Of a stretch of DNA of 64,000 nucleotides, positions 42,160 through 52,993 are shown one piece after another. The notes under the pieces were generated by a model. It worked only from the letters and a program-made list of their open reading frames with translations. It was not told the origin of the DNA and ran no database searches. The DNA comes from Chara braunii. Lineage: Eukaryota > Streptophyta > Charophyceae > Charales > Characeae. The first letter of the stretch is position 1, and each line of letters starts with the position of its first letter. The DNA lies in NCBI GenBank assembly GCA_003427395.1, contig BFEA01000317.1:667821-731820 (forward strand), written 5' to 3'. Position numbers and translations under genes: made by a program.

Positions 42160-43515
42160 ATAAGGGACAAATCATCAGTAAAGAGAGAACAAACATGGAT
42201 GATTTTCTTTTTTAATAGATGACACTTGAATTCTTTTAATGTCTTTGTGTTGTCTGAGGTTAGTTGCTAAGTCTCCATTATTATGACAAAAGAAAGGAGG
42301 TCCTACCTTACTAATCTCTGTAAGGAGATTAGGGGGACTACATTAACATTTACCATCACCACCTGGTTGTAGCATTCCTATGCAGTATTTGCACTCACCT
42401 TCTAAAACTTGGACCAAAATCAAATTCTTCTTAACCTTTATCTAGAAATAATCAGTCCACATGGTCGTAAAGTTTTTCAAAATCTATAAATATGAACGCT
42501 GCATTATGTTTAGATTGACATGATAACCTAATCATCTCATTAACTAACAATATATTATCTTGAATATTCGTTCCTGTAATAAACTCAGTCTGAGCTGGAT
42601 GAATAATTTATGCAATAACCCTGGATAGTTTATTGGTTAAAGTCTTTGTCATCAGTTTATAGACCACTGTCAAGAGGGTAATAGGGCGATAGTTACAAAT
42701 GTTAGTTATATCCTCCTTTTTATAAAGAAGAGTTAATAACCCATTGGCCCACAAATTCTCTCATTTATTATGAAATCCAAACTGCATGATAAAAATTCAT
42801 GAGGTATAGTGAAAGGAAATCCCATAAGACTTCCAAAAATTCCTTTGGGAGACCATGAATGCGTGGGGTCTTTTCTTCTTTCATGACCATTAAAGTTGTC
42901 CATTTATTTTTTTTAACATATATTTTAAACTTTGTTTTTTGTTCTTTAGATAATATTTTAGACAAAGGTGTAAGAAAATGTTCTATTTCATGAATTTTTT
43001 GATTCTCATTGATACTTCTAGTCTCTGACTTAAAAAGCTCATTGAAAACTTCCTTGACTATTTTTGTACATGATGTAATGGATGTGGCTAATGGACCATT
43101 CCTATGAAAGAGATCTTTTAGGGCTTTAATAACTATGCGACTAAAGTTAAATCTTGCCATAAAAAAAACCTTGCATCCAACTTCCAATCCATTTGGTGTT
43201 TCCTCAACTTACCTCTAATCCTTATTATTTGCCACCTACATTCCATTAAGGTCAGCAACTGATCTTCCAATTCTTTAATTTCTTGAGATAGAGGTTTTAA
43301 AACTCTCATTTCTTCGGATTCATTCTCATGTTGTTGGAGTTGTTGAATTATCTGAAGCAATAGTGTTTCATTAGAGTATCTTTGTGAGGCAAAAAATTTA
43401 GAATATTCATTTGCATTTACAACCCAAAAACGCAATGTCGTTGTTGAACCACTTTATGTCATCTTGAATGACGTCCCGCAAGCTACTCCAGAAGATCCAC
43501 ACATACTCGAGGTAA
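42160..43515 (-). pseudogene. LINE 2 reverse transcriptase region
   Basis: The linker is 43435-42768, with ANEYSKFFASQRYSNETLLL corresponding to KEYSKLLASKRHAHEM of LINE 1. Motif A reads FIDFEKLYDHVD near 42480. The motif C position reads FTDDL near 42170 (FADD expected). QTEF and motif B areas are degraded. Many shifts. Confidence 0.75.
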
Positions 43516-43627
43516 CATATACAGTTGTTGTTATTGAAATGAAAGGTATTAAGTTGTTGTTATTTAAAAGGTTTATCCAGAATTTTTAGGTAAATTCCAG
43601 ATAATTATATATATATTCTGTTTGTGA

Positions 43628-43683
<56 letters not shown>

Positions 43684-43990
43684 CTCAAAATCTGATGATA
43701 ATTTGAGATGACCTCCAGCCAAAAGTTGTTTATATTGTTATAATCTATAACATACTTTTTTTTTTTTCAGATTGTTTTAAATGTTTTGTGTTTTTGGAAA
43801 AGTACTGTATTTTGGCCCTTCGGATACATTTAATCCGGTTTTATCCGGGCAGTATTATTCGACCTGTAAATCCGGATGAATGAAGGGTGCCCGGATATCC
43901 GGATTTGCTACCTAGGTTTATAAAAAATTTTACGATCTAACTTTTTTCTGAAAGAGAGAACTGCAACACACATTGCATGAAACGAGTCCT
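43516..43990. mobile_element. AT-rich insertion in LINE 2 with (AT)n microsatellite
   Basis: Compared with LINE 1, about 480 bp here are extra. They hold (AT)25 at 43630-43679 and, at 43820-43910, repeated ATCCGG/CCGGAT motifs that resemble subterminal repeats of a DNA transposon. Ends and target duplication were not found. Confidence 0.4.
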
Positions 43991-44690
43991 ATTAAAGGAT
44001 TTTATGAAAAAATCTCAAAACACTGTAATGCCCTTTAATGCTTCAGACATTGGAATGACATCAATACGAGATTCAAAACCGTGACTGGATTGACCTTTCA
44101 TGAAGCAGGAAAACGATCCTTCAGTGAGGTTGAGTTGTTTATAAGAATCAAAGAGGTTGAGAGACCGACATAGATTATTCACTATTATCTTATCTAACTC
44201 AATATATGTAGGACATGGAGATGGGATGTACCATCGATCAAGATGTCGATTCGGGGATGCATTGAAATCCCCAGCCACAATGATTGAGATTCCTTGTGAA
44301 AGACGGGGAAGAGAGGACTCAAAAAAAGTTTGTCTTTGACCAACATCATTAGTTTTATATACACATAAGATACATACCACCTCCAATTCAAGCATTACCA
44401 ATACAAAGGTTCATCTCTCTTCCTCCTTGTCGACTTTCGCATAAATGGGATCCACCCTGAAATTTGGGAAAATCCAAATGACCACCTCCGCACTATCATG
44501 TCTCGATTCATGGTATCTAAAAGTTTGGTGTGACACTGTGACCATATTACCTTATGTGTATGGTGATGAACATCCGTATTCATTAGACGAGTTTCTTAAA
44601 TACAGATTACATCAAGTTAGTCTTTTCCCCCTGTTCCTTTTAACTTATCATAGATTGCCCGTTTTTTTTAATATGTTAGGCTGATGCTTG
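43991..44690 (-). pseudogene. LINE 2 AP-type endonuclease domain
   Basis: Minus-strand blocks are AEVVIWIF, ISIIVAGDFNASPNRHLDRW (GDFN intact), VNNLCRSLNLFDSYKQLN and ESRIDVIPMS. Frames switch around 44400. The N-terminal NxxxL and LQET motifs are not seen. The C-terminal SDH block is lost at the inserted AT-rich DNA. Confidence 0.8.
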
Positions 44691-46510
44691 ACCATTAATG
44701 TTTAGAGACTGCAAATCCAAGTCTGCATTCCTTCTTAGTAATCTTTATTCTTTATCCTTGTTATATAATACATCTATAACTTTAATACGCTATTTTATAT
44801 TATCCTAACCTTTTTACCTATACACTGAGGAAGGAAAATATAAGAGAAGATTGAAAGGCTCAAGGTCCTCTCAAATGTTGCCAATCCCCCTGTCCAATAA
44901 GCCACCAGATTCCAGTGTACTCTGCCCCAAAAGTCTCACTAAAATGGTGCCAATGTTTGTCTCATACAAAAAAATATTGACTTTCAAATTTAAGAACTGT
45001 ATCTCTTTAAGATCTTATCCCTCAAACCATCGAAGATCTACATGTTTTGATGGGTCGAATTTCAGGTAGACATCTCGCCCCGCTATCTTATGTGATTTTG
45101 TGACGAGTGTGGGAATAGATGTCACTCCATGAGGTGAATTGTCATTGATGAATCCGATAATCTCATGTTGAATCACAGACTGTTTTCTAATCCTTTTATA
45201 ATTTGTGATAGTTTTTTAATTCCCCACGTAGGGTCTCTCAGGTTCGTAAAGGTGAGCAAATATTTTTACTTCTTTGTTATTGATTTGTCACTCTACTCCT
45301 TGTTATTTCTTCATTAAGAGATGTTCCAGCCTTGGGTGAACCCAACCTTTCTATTCTCCCTTCAGTCAATAATAAATCTGCATTGGAATGATCCTGATCT
45401 TCCTGATCCTCTTGAACATCATGTTTTCCTTCCTCATTGGTTTTCCCTCATGATGCATCCCTGTTTTTCTAGGAGGTGAACTAAATGGGGGAACTGTAGG
45501 TCAACTTGCGAGTGCAACTGTGTATCACCTGGCAGGTTTACTTCATCAACTATGTTCGACATACGAGATATACCACCAGAGGTGCTGCAACCCATCAACT
45601 CACTTTAATCTTTGCATTCATCTGTTTTTCTTCAACAATTTCTGCCTTTTGTTGTTTGTTTTTACTTTTGTTTACTTATTGCAAAAAAACAGACGTAGTT
45701 AGACCTTGCAAGCATACCATTTGAAATCCCTTCCTTCCCTAAAAAATGATTGAGACCAGTCTCATTGGGTGGATGAAACCGAGTTAAAACAATATGCAGA
45801 AGACGATTACAAACATCATTCCAATTCATGCCTTGCTTGAGTCCTTGTTCGATTCATAGCTTGAGACTTTTACAGACTGACGTGACATCTGGCTTGAGGC
45901 ACAGAGAAAAAGGGAGAATGGTGGCGGCAACTGCTGTTTGAACATTTTCCGTGTGTTTTTGACATGAAGTACTCCATAGCCAAGACCTTTAAAGAGTCTG
46001 GAGAGCTCATGCGAGTTAACGAAAGTCGATGTCAGTGGAGGAAAGTGGAGTCATCCCCGTGGAGACCAAAGTGCAAAGAACGTTGGTCCTACTTGAAGAA
46101 TCATCATAGTGCCACTGGGAGAGTATCATCAAGAGAGCGGCTAGGAGGTCATCATAAACCTATATATGTGTTTTTGTCTTTTTTTTGTCTTGTGCTGGTT
46201 ATCCATCACGAGCATCAAGATTTTCATCATTGTGATTTCAGTGGGGGGTTTTCATCAAGGACACCGTCATTTTTGTGCTCCTCATTTGGTTACTGGTGGT
46301 AATCATCATCGGCTTCTCTAATTCGTCATCCGTGTTATTTATCTTCTCTTTATCTTCTTCATGATCGTCATCCGAGTTTCTCCGTAAAAATTGTAATCAT
46401 CCTCATCTTTTATTTTCATTATAGCAATAGTGAGTTGTCAATCTTCCACACCGATGCCATTAGGGCATCGCAAGTCCGACGTTCCTTACTTATTTTCGCC
46501 AATTTATTTT
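44691..46510. other. Non-coding stretch, no gene recognised
   Basis: AT-rich, with short open frames only. The part next to 44690 could be eroded LINE 2 sequence. Nothing else was recognised. Confidence 0.45.
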
Positions 46511-46518
46511 CATCATCG

Positions 46519-46608
<90 letters not shown>
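46511..46608. repeat. TCA trinucleotide microsatellite
   Basis: About 32 units of (ATC)n with one shift near 46568. Poly-Asp, poly-His, poly-Ser and poly-Met frames across it are artefacts. Confidence 0.97.
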
Positions 46609-46609
<1 letters not shown>

Positions 46610-48189
46610 CGGTTTCTTTATTCATTTTTTCATCAATCAGTAGTTATCTCTGTGTTGGTGGTTATATTCTCATCTCCCAGATAGGCTATAATCTAGTTGG
46701 TAGGTAGGTTGGTCAGGAAGGGAGCGCTACTCCGCAGGGGTAACACAAGGTGGGAGGTGATTGCCCTCCAGGGAGTAGACGCAGACGATGGGAGCTGACC
46801 TGGGCTGGGGCTGGGAGATATGTATGGGGGCTCATTATCTCCTGGCGGAGGCAGACTAGGTCAGAGTATTAGTTTTGAGGTACACCTTTTGGGGGAACTG
46901 GTTACCTCAAGGTAGAAGGGAATGGGGAGGTTCTCTCTCTCGTTGGGGTTGATAGGAACTTCATGCTGATAGCGGGGTTGGACTCAGTGGAGGCAGCGAG
47001 AGGAGAAGAGGAAATGAGGGGAGAGGAGGAGAATACACGGAAGAAGGGGAGGAGTGGAAAGAAATAATCATCAGAGTCGTCGTCACTATCCATCATCTTT
47101 GTGATCTTCTCCGGGTACTCGTCAAATTTCATCATCAGAAAGTTTTGCTGATCAGGATTCTCATATTATCAGATCCTTGATTGCTGGTTAGCATTCTAGA
47201 TTAGCTAATTTCCTAATTGAGTCTTCTTGTGTAATGGCCAGGTTGAGTTGCCGCCAGAACGACGCTAGCCGGCGCTGGGGTAGTGCCCTGTAACCTGCTT
47301 GTGTAGGAGCTTGAGGCTTTGTATAGAGGTCGGGAATTGCCGAGGGAGGAAGGCAATCTGCAAACTGACTAATGGCTACAATCTGGCCGATGATGGTCGG
47401 AGCTGGGGTGGGTAGCGCTGCCCTGTAACCGAGCCAGATTGGGGTGTGAGACCGGGAAGAGGCCTGATTGGTGCACAACACGGGCTCAATTGTGATTGGT
47501 TGTTTGGAATTGATACAGGAAATTAGGGATAGCATAGTAATTCAGTGTTGAGTGGACAATCTTTCTGATTAGTCATCATCTAGCTCTATTTCATGACCTC
47601 AATCACCCACTCTGACATCCTAAATCATCCAAAATGATCCTCAATCATTTTATCAAAAAAAAAAAAAAAGGACTGCTTTCAAGCATGGGGATAAGTTGCA
47701 TATAAACCTGGTCCCAGACAGTATCCAACAGGCCTGTATAATTGAGCTTCATATTAACCAACAACCAGTGTGCTACCTTCAATAGCTTTGTTTGTAGGCC
47801 TATGGACATATATGTGTCTTTGTTAGCAACTACCAGCGCTGGCGGGGGTGCTACAACCTGCTCAACCTCCATGGGTTCGATACCAAAGGCATCCTTGAAG
47901 GGGTCTATGTCCATGGGGTCATAACTCTTTGTTATTCCCTTCTCATTCTGGTCATAGCTTCGGTGGAGACTCAACACGCACGTACTCCAAATTGTGGAGA
48001 TGAAGAATGAAAAATAGACTGCAACTGGGGTATACCCCCAGTGGAATGGACTGGACTGGTACCGACAGTGGTACTTTGCAGGAGAAGACTGGACTTAATG
48101 AATACACGGCCTGTGGGGTCAGACTACAGTCTAGTCCCACAGACCAAACAGGCAAAATAGCCAGATAGCCATGGCTCTAGGCCAGGGAA
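46609..48189. other. Unrecognised stretch with two moderate open frames
   Basis: Minus-strand open frames at 47188-47535 and 47645-47977 (one with NKDTYMSIGLQTKLLKVAHW) have no recognised domain and no supporting structure; they may be chance or exons. A direct repeat GCTGGGGT..GCCCTGTAACC occurs near 47273 and 47401. A poly(A) of 15 lies at 47655. Confidence 0.4.
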
Positions 48190-48700
48190 GCCAGAGGCAC
48201 GTTGCACTGGCGAAGTGGGATGCTTGTGGCCTTTTCTATTCCCCCAGCAAGATCACTTCCCACTTCCAAGGCCGCTCCTCCTCCGTGCCCAGCTGTGACC
48301 ATATACGGTCCCACCACCGCCACACCAGAATCGCGCCCGGGCATTGAAGGAAAATATGCTCTATTGTTTCACAAATTTTGCGGTTGGGAAAGCCCGCATG
48401 GCAAAACTTGCACCACGGGAGGGCCGCCCCCCTCTGTCCTAGGTTCGTTCTGTCGATGCTCCAATTATTGGTGGGGAGGCATCTATGGTTGATTTGCCAC
48501 TGCAGGGAAGCGAATTTCGGAGGCCTCTACTTTACTCCCAGGAACCACTTCAGGCCCCTTACTTGGCTACCTTCCAGGTTTAGGCGCCTAATCCACCTGT
48601 CCTTCACCACGGCCTTGACATCCACCCTTGGCCTGATCATTTTATAGGTGGATTTTACTATCAGCTTTAGGAGTTGTAAGGGCTGCATGGTTCTGCCTCA
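48190..48700 (-). pseudogene. LINE 3 zf-RVT zinc-knuckle region
   Basis: SLQWQINHRCLPTNNWSIDR is followed by CKFCHAGFPNRKICETIEHI and FLQCPGAILVWRWWDRIW, giving a C-x2-C..H-x4-C pattern typical of plant-type LINEs. A stop follows shortly. A frameshift precedes the SLQW block. Confidence 0.8.
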
Positions 48701-49330
48701 CTTCCACTGCCATTCGAGCGGGTCGAGGGCTAAGTTGGACAAGGGAACTCTCGGCCAATTGGCTCTCCATTCACTCCCCACTTCTCTATGTCTCCACAAC
48801 ACCAGGATCCAGTAAAGGTTGGCTTTTTCATGCCATCAAACCGAGTCCGGGTGGTATCTGACCAGAGTATCATCCCCTCTCCTTTCAAATAAGTTGACCA
48901 TTACCCCCTTTGGTCTAACCTCCACTACACATCCTATTTGTATGGGGGACTTCTCTGCCGTTATTGCCACCCAGTCTTGTTCCTTCAGAGACAGTCCTTT
49001 CCTCAAGGTAACCACCCAGGCCAGGGGGACCAAGAATATCAACTGATCCAGTGCATCTGCCACCCGATGGGCGTAGCGGAGGAGGGGCCTCAGCTGTTGG
49101 GCAGTTTTTCAGTCTTTAGTTGTTGGGTCCCAAATGTCCTCCACACGGAGAACTCCGTGCCTAACCCACGTAGCCCAGTGGGGGTCCAAACTGTTAAGAA
49201 CCCGGCCCTGCCTGTCCGTGATTGCCCTGTTGTCAAAGAGGGGCTGGTGGAAGACCTCAAAGTGTTTGGGGGTGGTTTATCCGAGATTGGCAACATCCTC
49301 CAATTCCTGCTGGAGTTGACCCAAAAACGA

Positions 49331-49643
49331 CCATTTCGTCAAAAACAAAATTGAAACCGAGTTTTTTGGCCGAAAACTCATCAAAATTTGCTGTTCCTGA
49401 GGGTCCAGGGTCTTACAAAAGCTGGACCCCCTGGCTGTATATGGACCTAGCTTGAGACCAGGCACTTCCAGGCAGGACTGCCTGGAGGTACCTGGTCTCA
49501 AGCTAGGGCCATGTACAGCCAGGGGGTCCAGCGTTTTACAAATGCCGGTCCCTCAGGAACAATAAATTTTGACGAGTTTTCGGCCAAAAAACTCGGTTTC
49601 AATTTCGTTCAAAAAATAAAAGATGTCCATTTTGACGAAATGG
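49331..49643. mobile_element. Foldback (long inverted repeat) element in LINE 3
   Basis: Two arms of about 145 and 165 bp are inverted copies of each other, from CCATTTCGTC at the left to GACGAAATGG at the right, meeting near 49476. Shared blocks include ACCGAGTTTTTTGGCCGAAA, TGTTCCTGAGGG and CTGGACCCCCTGGCTGTA. The left arm lacks about 24 bp present in the right. It interrupts LINE 3 coding sequence. A target-site duplication was not found. It is non-coding and best called a foldback MITE. Confidence 0.8.
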
Positions 49644-50612
49644 CAGTTCAAAGCTTGTCTCTTGCCAGGTCCTGTCTCACCGCTCCTCTACCTCCTTCCT
49701 CACGGGGATGAGGGTTGGCCGGGGGAATGGACCAGTACCGGTCCTCCACCCATGTGAGTGGGCCAACCTTATTCGTGGTACTTGGTGCAAGTCTACCGAT
49801 TTGTGAGACGAGCGGTGTCCACTGTCCATGACGAGTCTTTTTACCAATTGGATGGACAGTGCCTTGGTCTACAGCGAGGGGTCCAGCAGACCTAGTCCTT
49901 CCCTGGTTTTTGGTTGGATCAGGGTGTCCCAGGCCACCCAGTTCATCACGTTTTGTTGCTCGTGGTCCCCCCACCAGACGAAGGCTGCTAGTTGTTTTTC
50001 AAGGGACCTGGCACTGCTCTTGCTGAGATGCCAGAGGGCAGATTTATACCAGATGGACGCCAGTGCCACGTTGTTAATAATCAGTGCTCTCCTAACAATT
50101 GATGTGTTTTTATTTTTCCACTTTTGCATTTTTTCTAGCGCCGGTCTGGCTATTCACTCCTTGTTACCAACCGGCTGCCCTTGGGCTGAGAGGGCCACCC
50201 CCAGGACCCGGATCTGGTCCTCTAGGGCTCTCCAATCCACCCTAGGCTGCTCTGGGGGGCAAACCCCATGGAAGTGGATCCACCAACCCTGTGTAGAGAT
50301 TTGTAGGAGCTATCGGCTGGTATTTGGGGATTGGACAACTCTGGACCCTTCTATTCCCATGCGCTCTGTGTTCGACCTCCCTGATCCTTTTCCCCCATCA
50401 CCATTGTCTGTGGTTCCCTGATCTTGGTTTGGATATGATTGAAGTGGTTAATGGCTCAAGAATCAGATGAATAAGGGCTAGGAAGTATGGTTAGATCTGG
50501 CGCCCTATCTGGAGTGAAGAGGTTCTGATTTACTTCGGGTGCTCTTGTCATCAAGTTTTCATGTATTCATGTGTATTCATGTCTTCATGGATTCATGTAC
50601 TCATGTATATAC

Positions 50613-50751
50613 GGGACTCCCAGCCCAGTTTCCAGCAGGTGCAGCTCCCCACCACTAGATGTAGTGACCTGAATGGGCCTAGTAGGAGGGGATGCCTGTA
50701 CCATCTCTCCCATTATGGCCTACTGAGTCTTAAAGTAAAAAAAAAGAAAAA
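50613..50751 (+). repeat. SINE-like element, copy 4
   Basis: GGGACTCCCAGCCCAGTTTC, then the family core with GCAGGTGCAGCTCCCCACC, and an A-rich tail ending about 50751. Preceded by a small ATTCATGT repeat (50556-50610). Confidence 0.75.
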
Positions 50752-50768
50752 TGATTTTTCTACAAAAA

Positions 50769-50892
50769 GGGATGCTGGACCCAATTTGCAGCAGGTGCTC
50801 CCCGCCAATAGACTGGAGCAAAGGGGTGGGCGCTAGTACCGCCACAACTAGCAACACCAGCAGAAGTTTCAAAAAAAAAAAAGAAAAAAAAA
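50769..50892 (+). repeat. SINE-like element, copy 5
   Basis: GGGATGCTGGACCCAATTTG, core GCAGGTG..CTCCCCGCCAATAGACTGGAG, and an A-rich tail 50870-50892. It follows copy 4 by 17 bases in the same orientation. Confidence 0.8.
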
Positions 50893-51267
50893 GGAGGAAG
50901 GCTTCACTGCGAGTTTTCAGACAGGAGAAGGACAGAAGGCTGGATGGGTCCCCGGTGTCCCTCAGGAAGACCCGGACAGACCCTTTAGGTGTGAGCACCA
51001 CCCTCCCTCAGTCGAAGGGCCCTATTTTCTTCATAGGAGGGGGTGTAGCTCCCCACCATGACCAATATAAAGGAGTCATCTGGGGGGTGCTATCCGGTGC
51101 TGCTCCTATCACCTCTGATAGCACCAACACAAGCCTCTAGCAGGGGTGCCTCCACATGTCACCATGTTGTCTTCCTTTCCTCCGTTCCCCATCCTTCATT
51201 TTTCTGCGACTGTGGCCAGCTCCCTCCAGCATTCATCAGAGAGCTACATTGCACAGGTGCCTGGAAC

Positions 51268-51480
51268 TTAAACCACCAGACTGAGTACCTCGCTCAGCTA
51301 TTGAATCCGAGCCTCCCAGCACGCTGAGCGCCAAGTCCTGCCGAACCGCCTTCGCAATTTTCTTTTTCGTTTTGCCTGCGGCCTCCAGCCAATGCGGTCC
51401 GGCAGGCCAAAGCCCAAATGGCGCGGCGCGTATACGGGAAGCGCCGTGGCCGATAGCTGGGCCAGGTACTGGTGGTTTAA
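51268..51480. mobile_element. TTAA-flanked MITE, copy 2
   Basis: TTAAACCACCAG at the left, CTGGTGGTTTAA at the right. The 213-bp interior is largely self-complementary (CCTGCCGAACCGCC against its inverse in the right half), so it folds back on itself. Its right half, inverted, closely matches the element at 61300. Confidence 0.78.
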
Positions 51481-51605
51481 TATCTCATTCCACCCTGCTG
51501 AACCTGATGTCACGGTTTCCTCACGAAAGGTGCTTCACAGCCTTCCCCTTGCTGAACCTGGTGTCAGTGTTTTCTCGCAAAGTTGCTTCACAACCTTCAC
51601 CGCAG

Positions 51606-51683
51606 TTAAACCACCAGTACGTTTCCCATATATTGGCAGCGGGCTCCTCACCGCAACTTTCGGAGGGCATACTGGTGGTTTAA
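51606..51683. mobile_element. TTAA-flanked MITE, copy 3 (78 bp)
   Basis: TTAAACCACCAGTACG to CATACTGGTGGTTTAA. The interior, with ATATATTGGCAGCGGG and CCGCAACTTTCGGA, matches copy 1 at 13085-13130, so copies 1 and 3 are one subfamily. A further end-like GTACTGTTGGTTTAA lies at 51748-51762. Confidence 0.78.
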
Positions 51684-51899
51684 ATCCATTCATGATAGAA
51701 TGGGTTCAGACTCCAGAGGCCTACAGAGGCTAGGAGTAGGGTCCCACGTACTGTTGGTTTAACTGGGATGCCGCATAGATCGAGAAATAGTCTGAATACT
51801 TTTGATGCTCTTTTGTAATCCTTCCACTGCCCTCCATCCGCAGTACTGCTGCCAGTAGTACAGTGTCACCTTGTCAGACACTCTAAATAGTCGGACTGG

Positions 51900-51937
51900 G
51901 ACACTTTCTTTTTTTTTTTTTTCTTTTTTTTTTTTGA
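51900..51937. repeat. Poly(T) tract
   Basis: About 30 T with single C interruptions. Could be the poly(A) tail of a minus-strand retroposon, but no family core lies above it. Confidence 0.7.
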
Positions 51938-52102
51938 TCTGCTGACACTTTCAACTAAAGCAGGCAGTGATTAATTATTATCATATAAATACTTCTGTCC
52001 TTGTTTTTTCCTTTTTTGCCTCTGCATCAAGGAGCCCTATGAAAGGTCAATATGATAACCCCCCATTCCAGGAAGCCGAGAATTCTGGACAAGGGTGGTG
52101 TG

Positions 52103-52222
52103 GGGCAGGACTTGGACACGGTTTCCAGCAGGTGCAGCTCCCCACCAATAGATGGAGCAGCCGGAGGCTACTACTAGCGGGGGATGCTCATATCACCCCC
52201 TCTAGTAGACAGCTAAGGTTTT

Positions 52223-52260
<38 letters not shown>
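52103..52260 (+). repeat. SINE-like element, copy 6
   Basis: GGACTTGGACACGG head, TTTCCAGCAGGTGCAGCTCC core with CCACCAATAGATGGAGC, a body with TACTAGCGGGGGATGCTCAT, and a pure poly(A) of 34 bases. The long pure tail suggests a fairly recent insertion. Confidence 0.8.
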
Positions 52261-52263
<3 letters not shown>

Positions 52264-52373
52264 CAGGACTTATGGTTTGGGGATTGTACATTCATTGAAA
52301 CTTAAAAGACTATGCCACCGATTGGCCGGGGATGCTAGCTTTGGCTTTCAGCAAATCCTAGCAGCTCACAGAG

Positions 52374-52569
52374 TTAAACCACCAGTATGTTTCCCAGCCA
52401 TTTTTCTCCAATGCGGCCACATGCAGGCTGCAAGTTCAGGGGGTCGGCCTACCGAAGCAAAATGGCTGGCGGCGCCAGCGAAAAGGAGCCCCGAGCTGGT
52501 TTGGCTGTTTTGGCACGCAGTGCGTTTTGAGACTCAGCAAGGGCAGGGTCAAAAGTACTGGTGGTTTAA
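52374..52569. mobile_element. TTAA-flanked MITE, copy 4
   Basis: TTAAACCACCAGTATG at the left and AGTACTGGTGGTTTAA at the right, 196 bp. Inner CCCAGCCATTTTTCTCC and its inverse AAAATGGCTGG form arms. Shares its interior with the diverged copy at 54938. The next SINE-like copy begins two bases after it. Confidence 0.78.
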
Positions 52570-52571
52570 AT

Positions 52572-52714
52572 GGGACGCTGGACCCAGTTTCCAGCAGGTG
52601 CAGTTCCCTGCCAAAAGGGGCCATCTACAGAGCAAGACCCTACTCGGGACGGTGCTCATATTACCCTTTGGAGAAATGCTTTCCAAAAACATGTTTTCTC
52701 AAAACAGAAGAGGA
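52572..52714 (+). repeat. SINE-like element, copy 7
   Basis: GGGACGCTGGACCC head (identical to copy 1), TTTCCAGCAGGTGCAGTTCC core, body with TACTCGGGACGGTGCTCATA and a tail TTTCTCAAAACAGAAGAGGA. Followed immediately by copy 8. Confidence 0.78.
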
Positions 52715-52715
52715 A

Positions 52716-52931
52716 ACACTGGACCCAGTTTCCGGCAGGTGCTGCTCCCCATTGTCCCCACCAATAGACCAGAGCCATCCACCCATACGGACCTCAATCC
52801 TGGTGGTTCACTCACCACCACTCGGATAGAGGCTCAGGAACATGATGTTTTCTCAAAGAAGAAGAAGAAGAAGAAGAAGAAGAAGAAGAAGAAGAAGAAG
52901 AAGAAGAAGAAGAAGAAGAAGAAGAAGAAGA
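52716..52931 (+). repeat. SINE-like element, copy 8, with (GAA)n tail
   Basis: ACTGGACCCAGTTTCCGGCA head and core with a 9-bp insertion before CCACCAATAG. The 3' end TTTTCTCAAAGAAG runs into (GAA)n from about 52857 to 52931, presumably a poly(A) tail grown into a microsatellite. Copies 7 and 8 share the TTTTCTCAAA ending. Confidence 0.72.
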
Positions 52932-52993
52932 GAAAAACATACTGCGAAGCCCTAGTTTCAGTCTGGCCAAGAAGTTGCGTACATGTTTTTTCA

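Larger units (their letters stand above)
40300..44690 (-). mobile_element. LINE 2, non-LTR retrotransposon (L1-like), decayed
   Basis: Endonuclease, RT and zf-RVT parts follow on the minus strand in the same order as LINE 1, AT-rich and with many breaks. An insertion of about 480 bp with a long AT microsatellite splits endonuclease from RT (43516-43990). A poly(T) tract at 42130-42153 falls inside the RT coding part and shifts the frame. The 5' end is truncated near 44690, within the endonuclease. Confidence 0.82.
48190..50330 (-). mobile_element. LINE 3, 3' part of an L1-like LINE
   Basis: Only the part after the RT catalytic core remains: GWWIHFHGVCPPEQPRVDWR, RRALIINNVALASIWYKSAL, FVWWGDHEQQNVMNWVAWDT and GPLTWVEDRYWSIPP, then after the foldback insertion ELEDVANLG, SLKEQDWVAITAEKSPIQIG, SLQWQINHRCLPTNNWSIDR and the zinc knuckle. 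GC-richer and better preserved than LINE 1 and 2. 5' truncation near 50330 is normal for LINEs. Confidence 0.82.

Noticed and set aside
46419-46707. Poly-Asp, poly-His and poly-Ser proteins
   Set aside because: Pure translation of a TCA microsatellite.
51000-51140. A tenth SINE-like copy (GGGGGTGTAGCTCCCCACC near 51040)
   Set aside because: Only about 20 bases of core similarity, no head and no A-rich tail.
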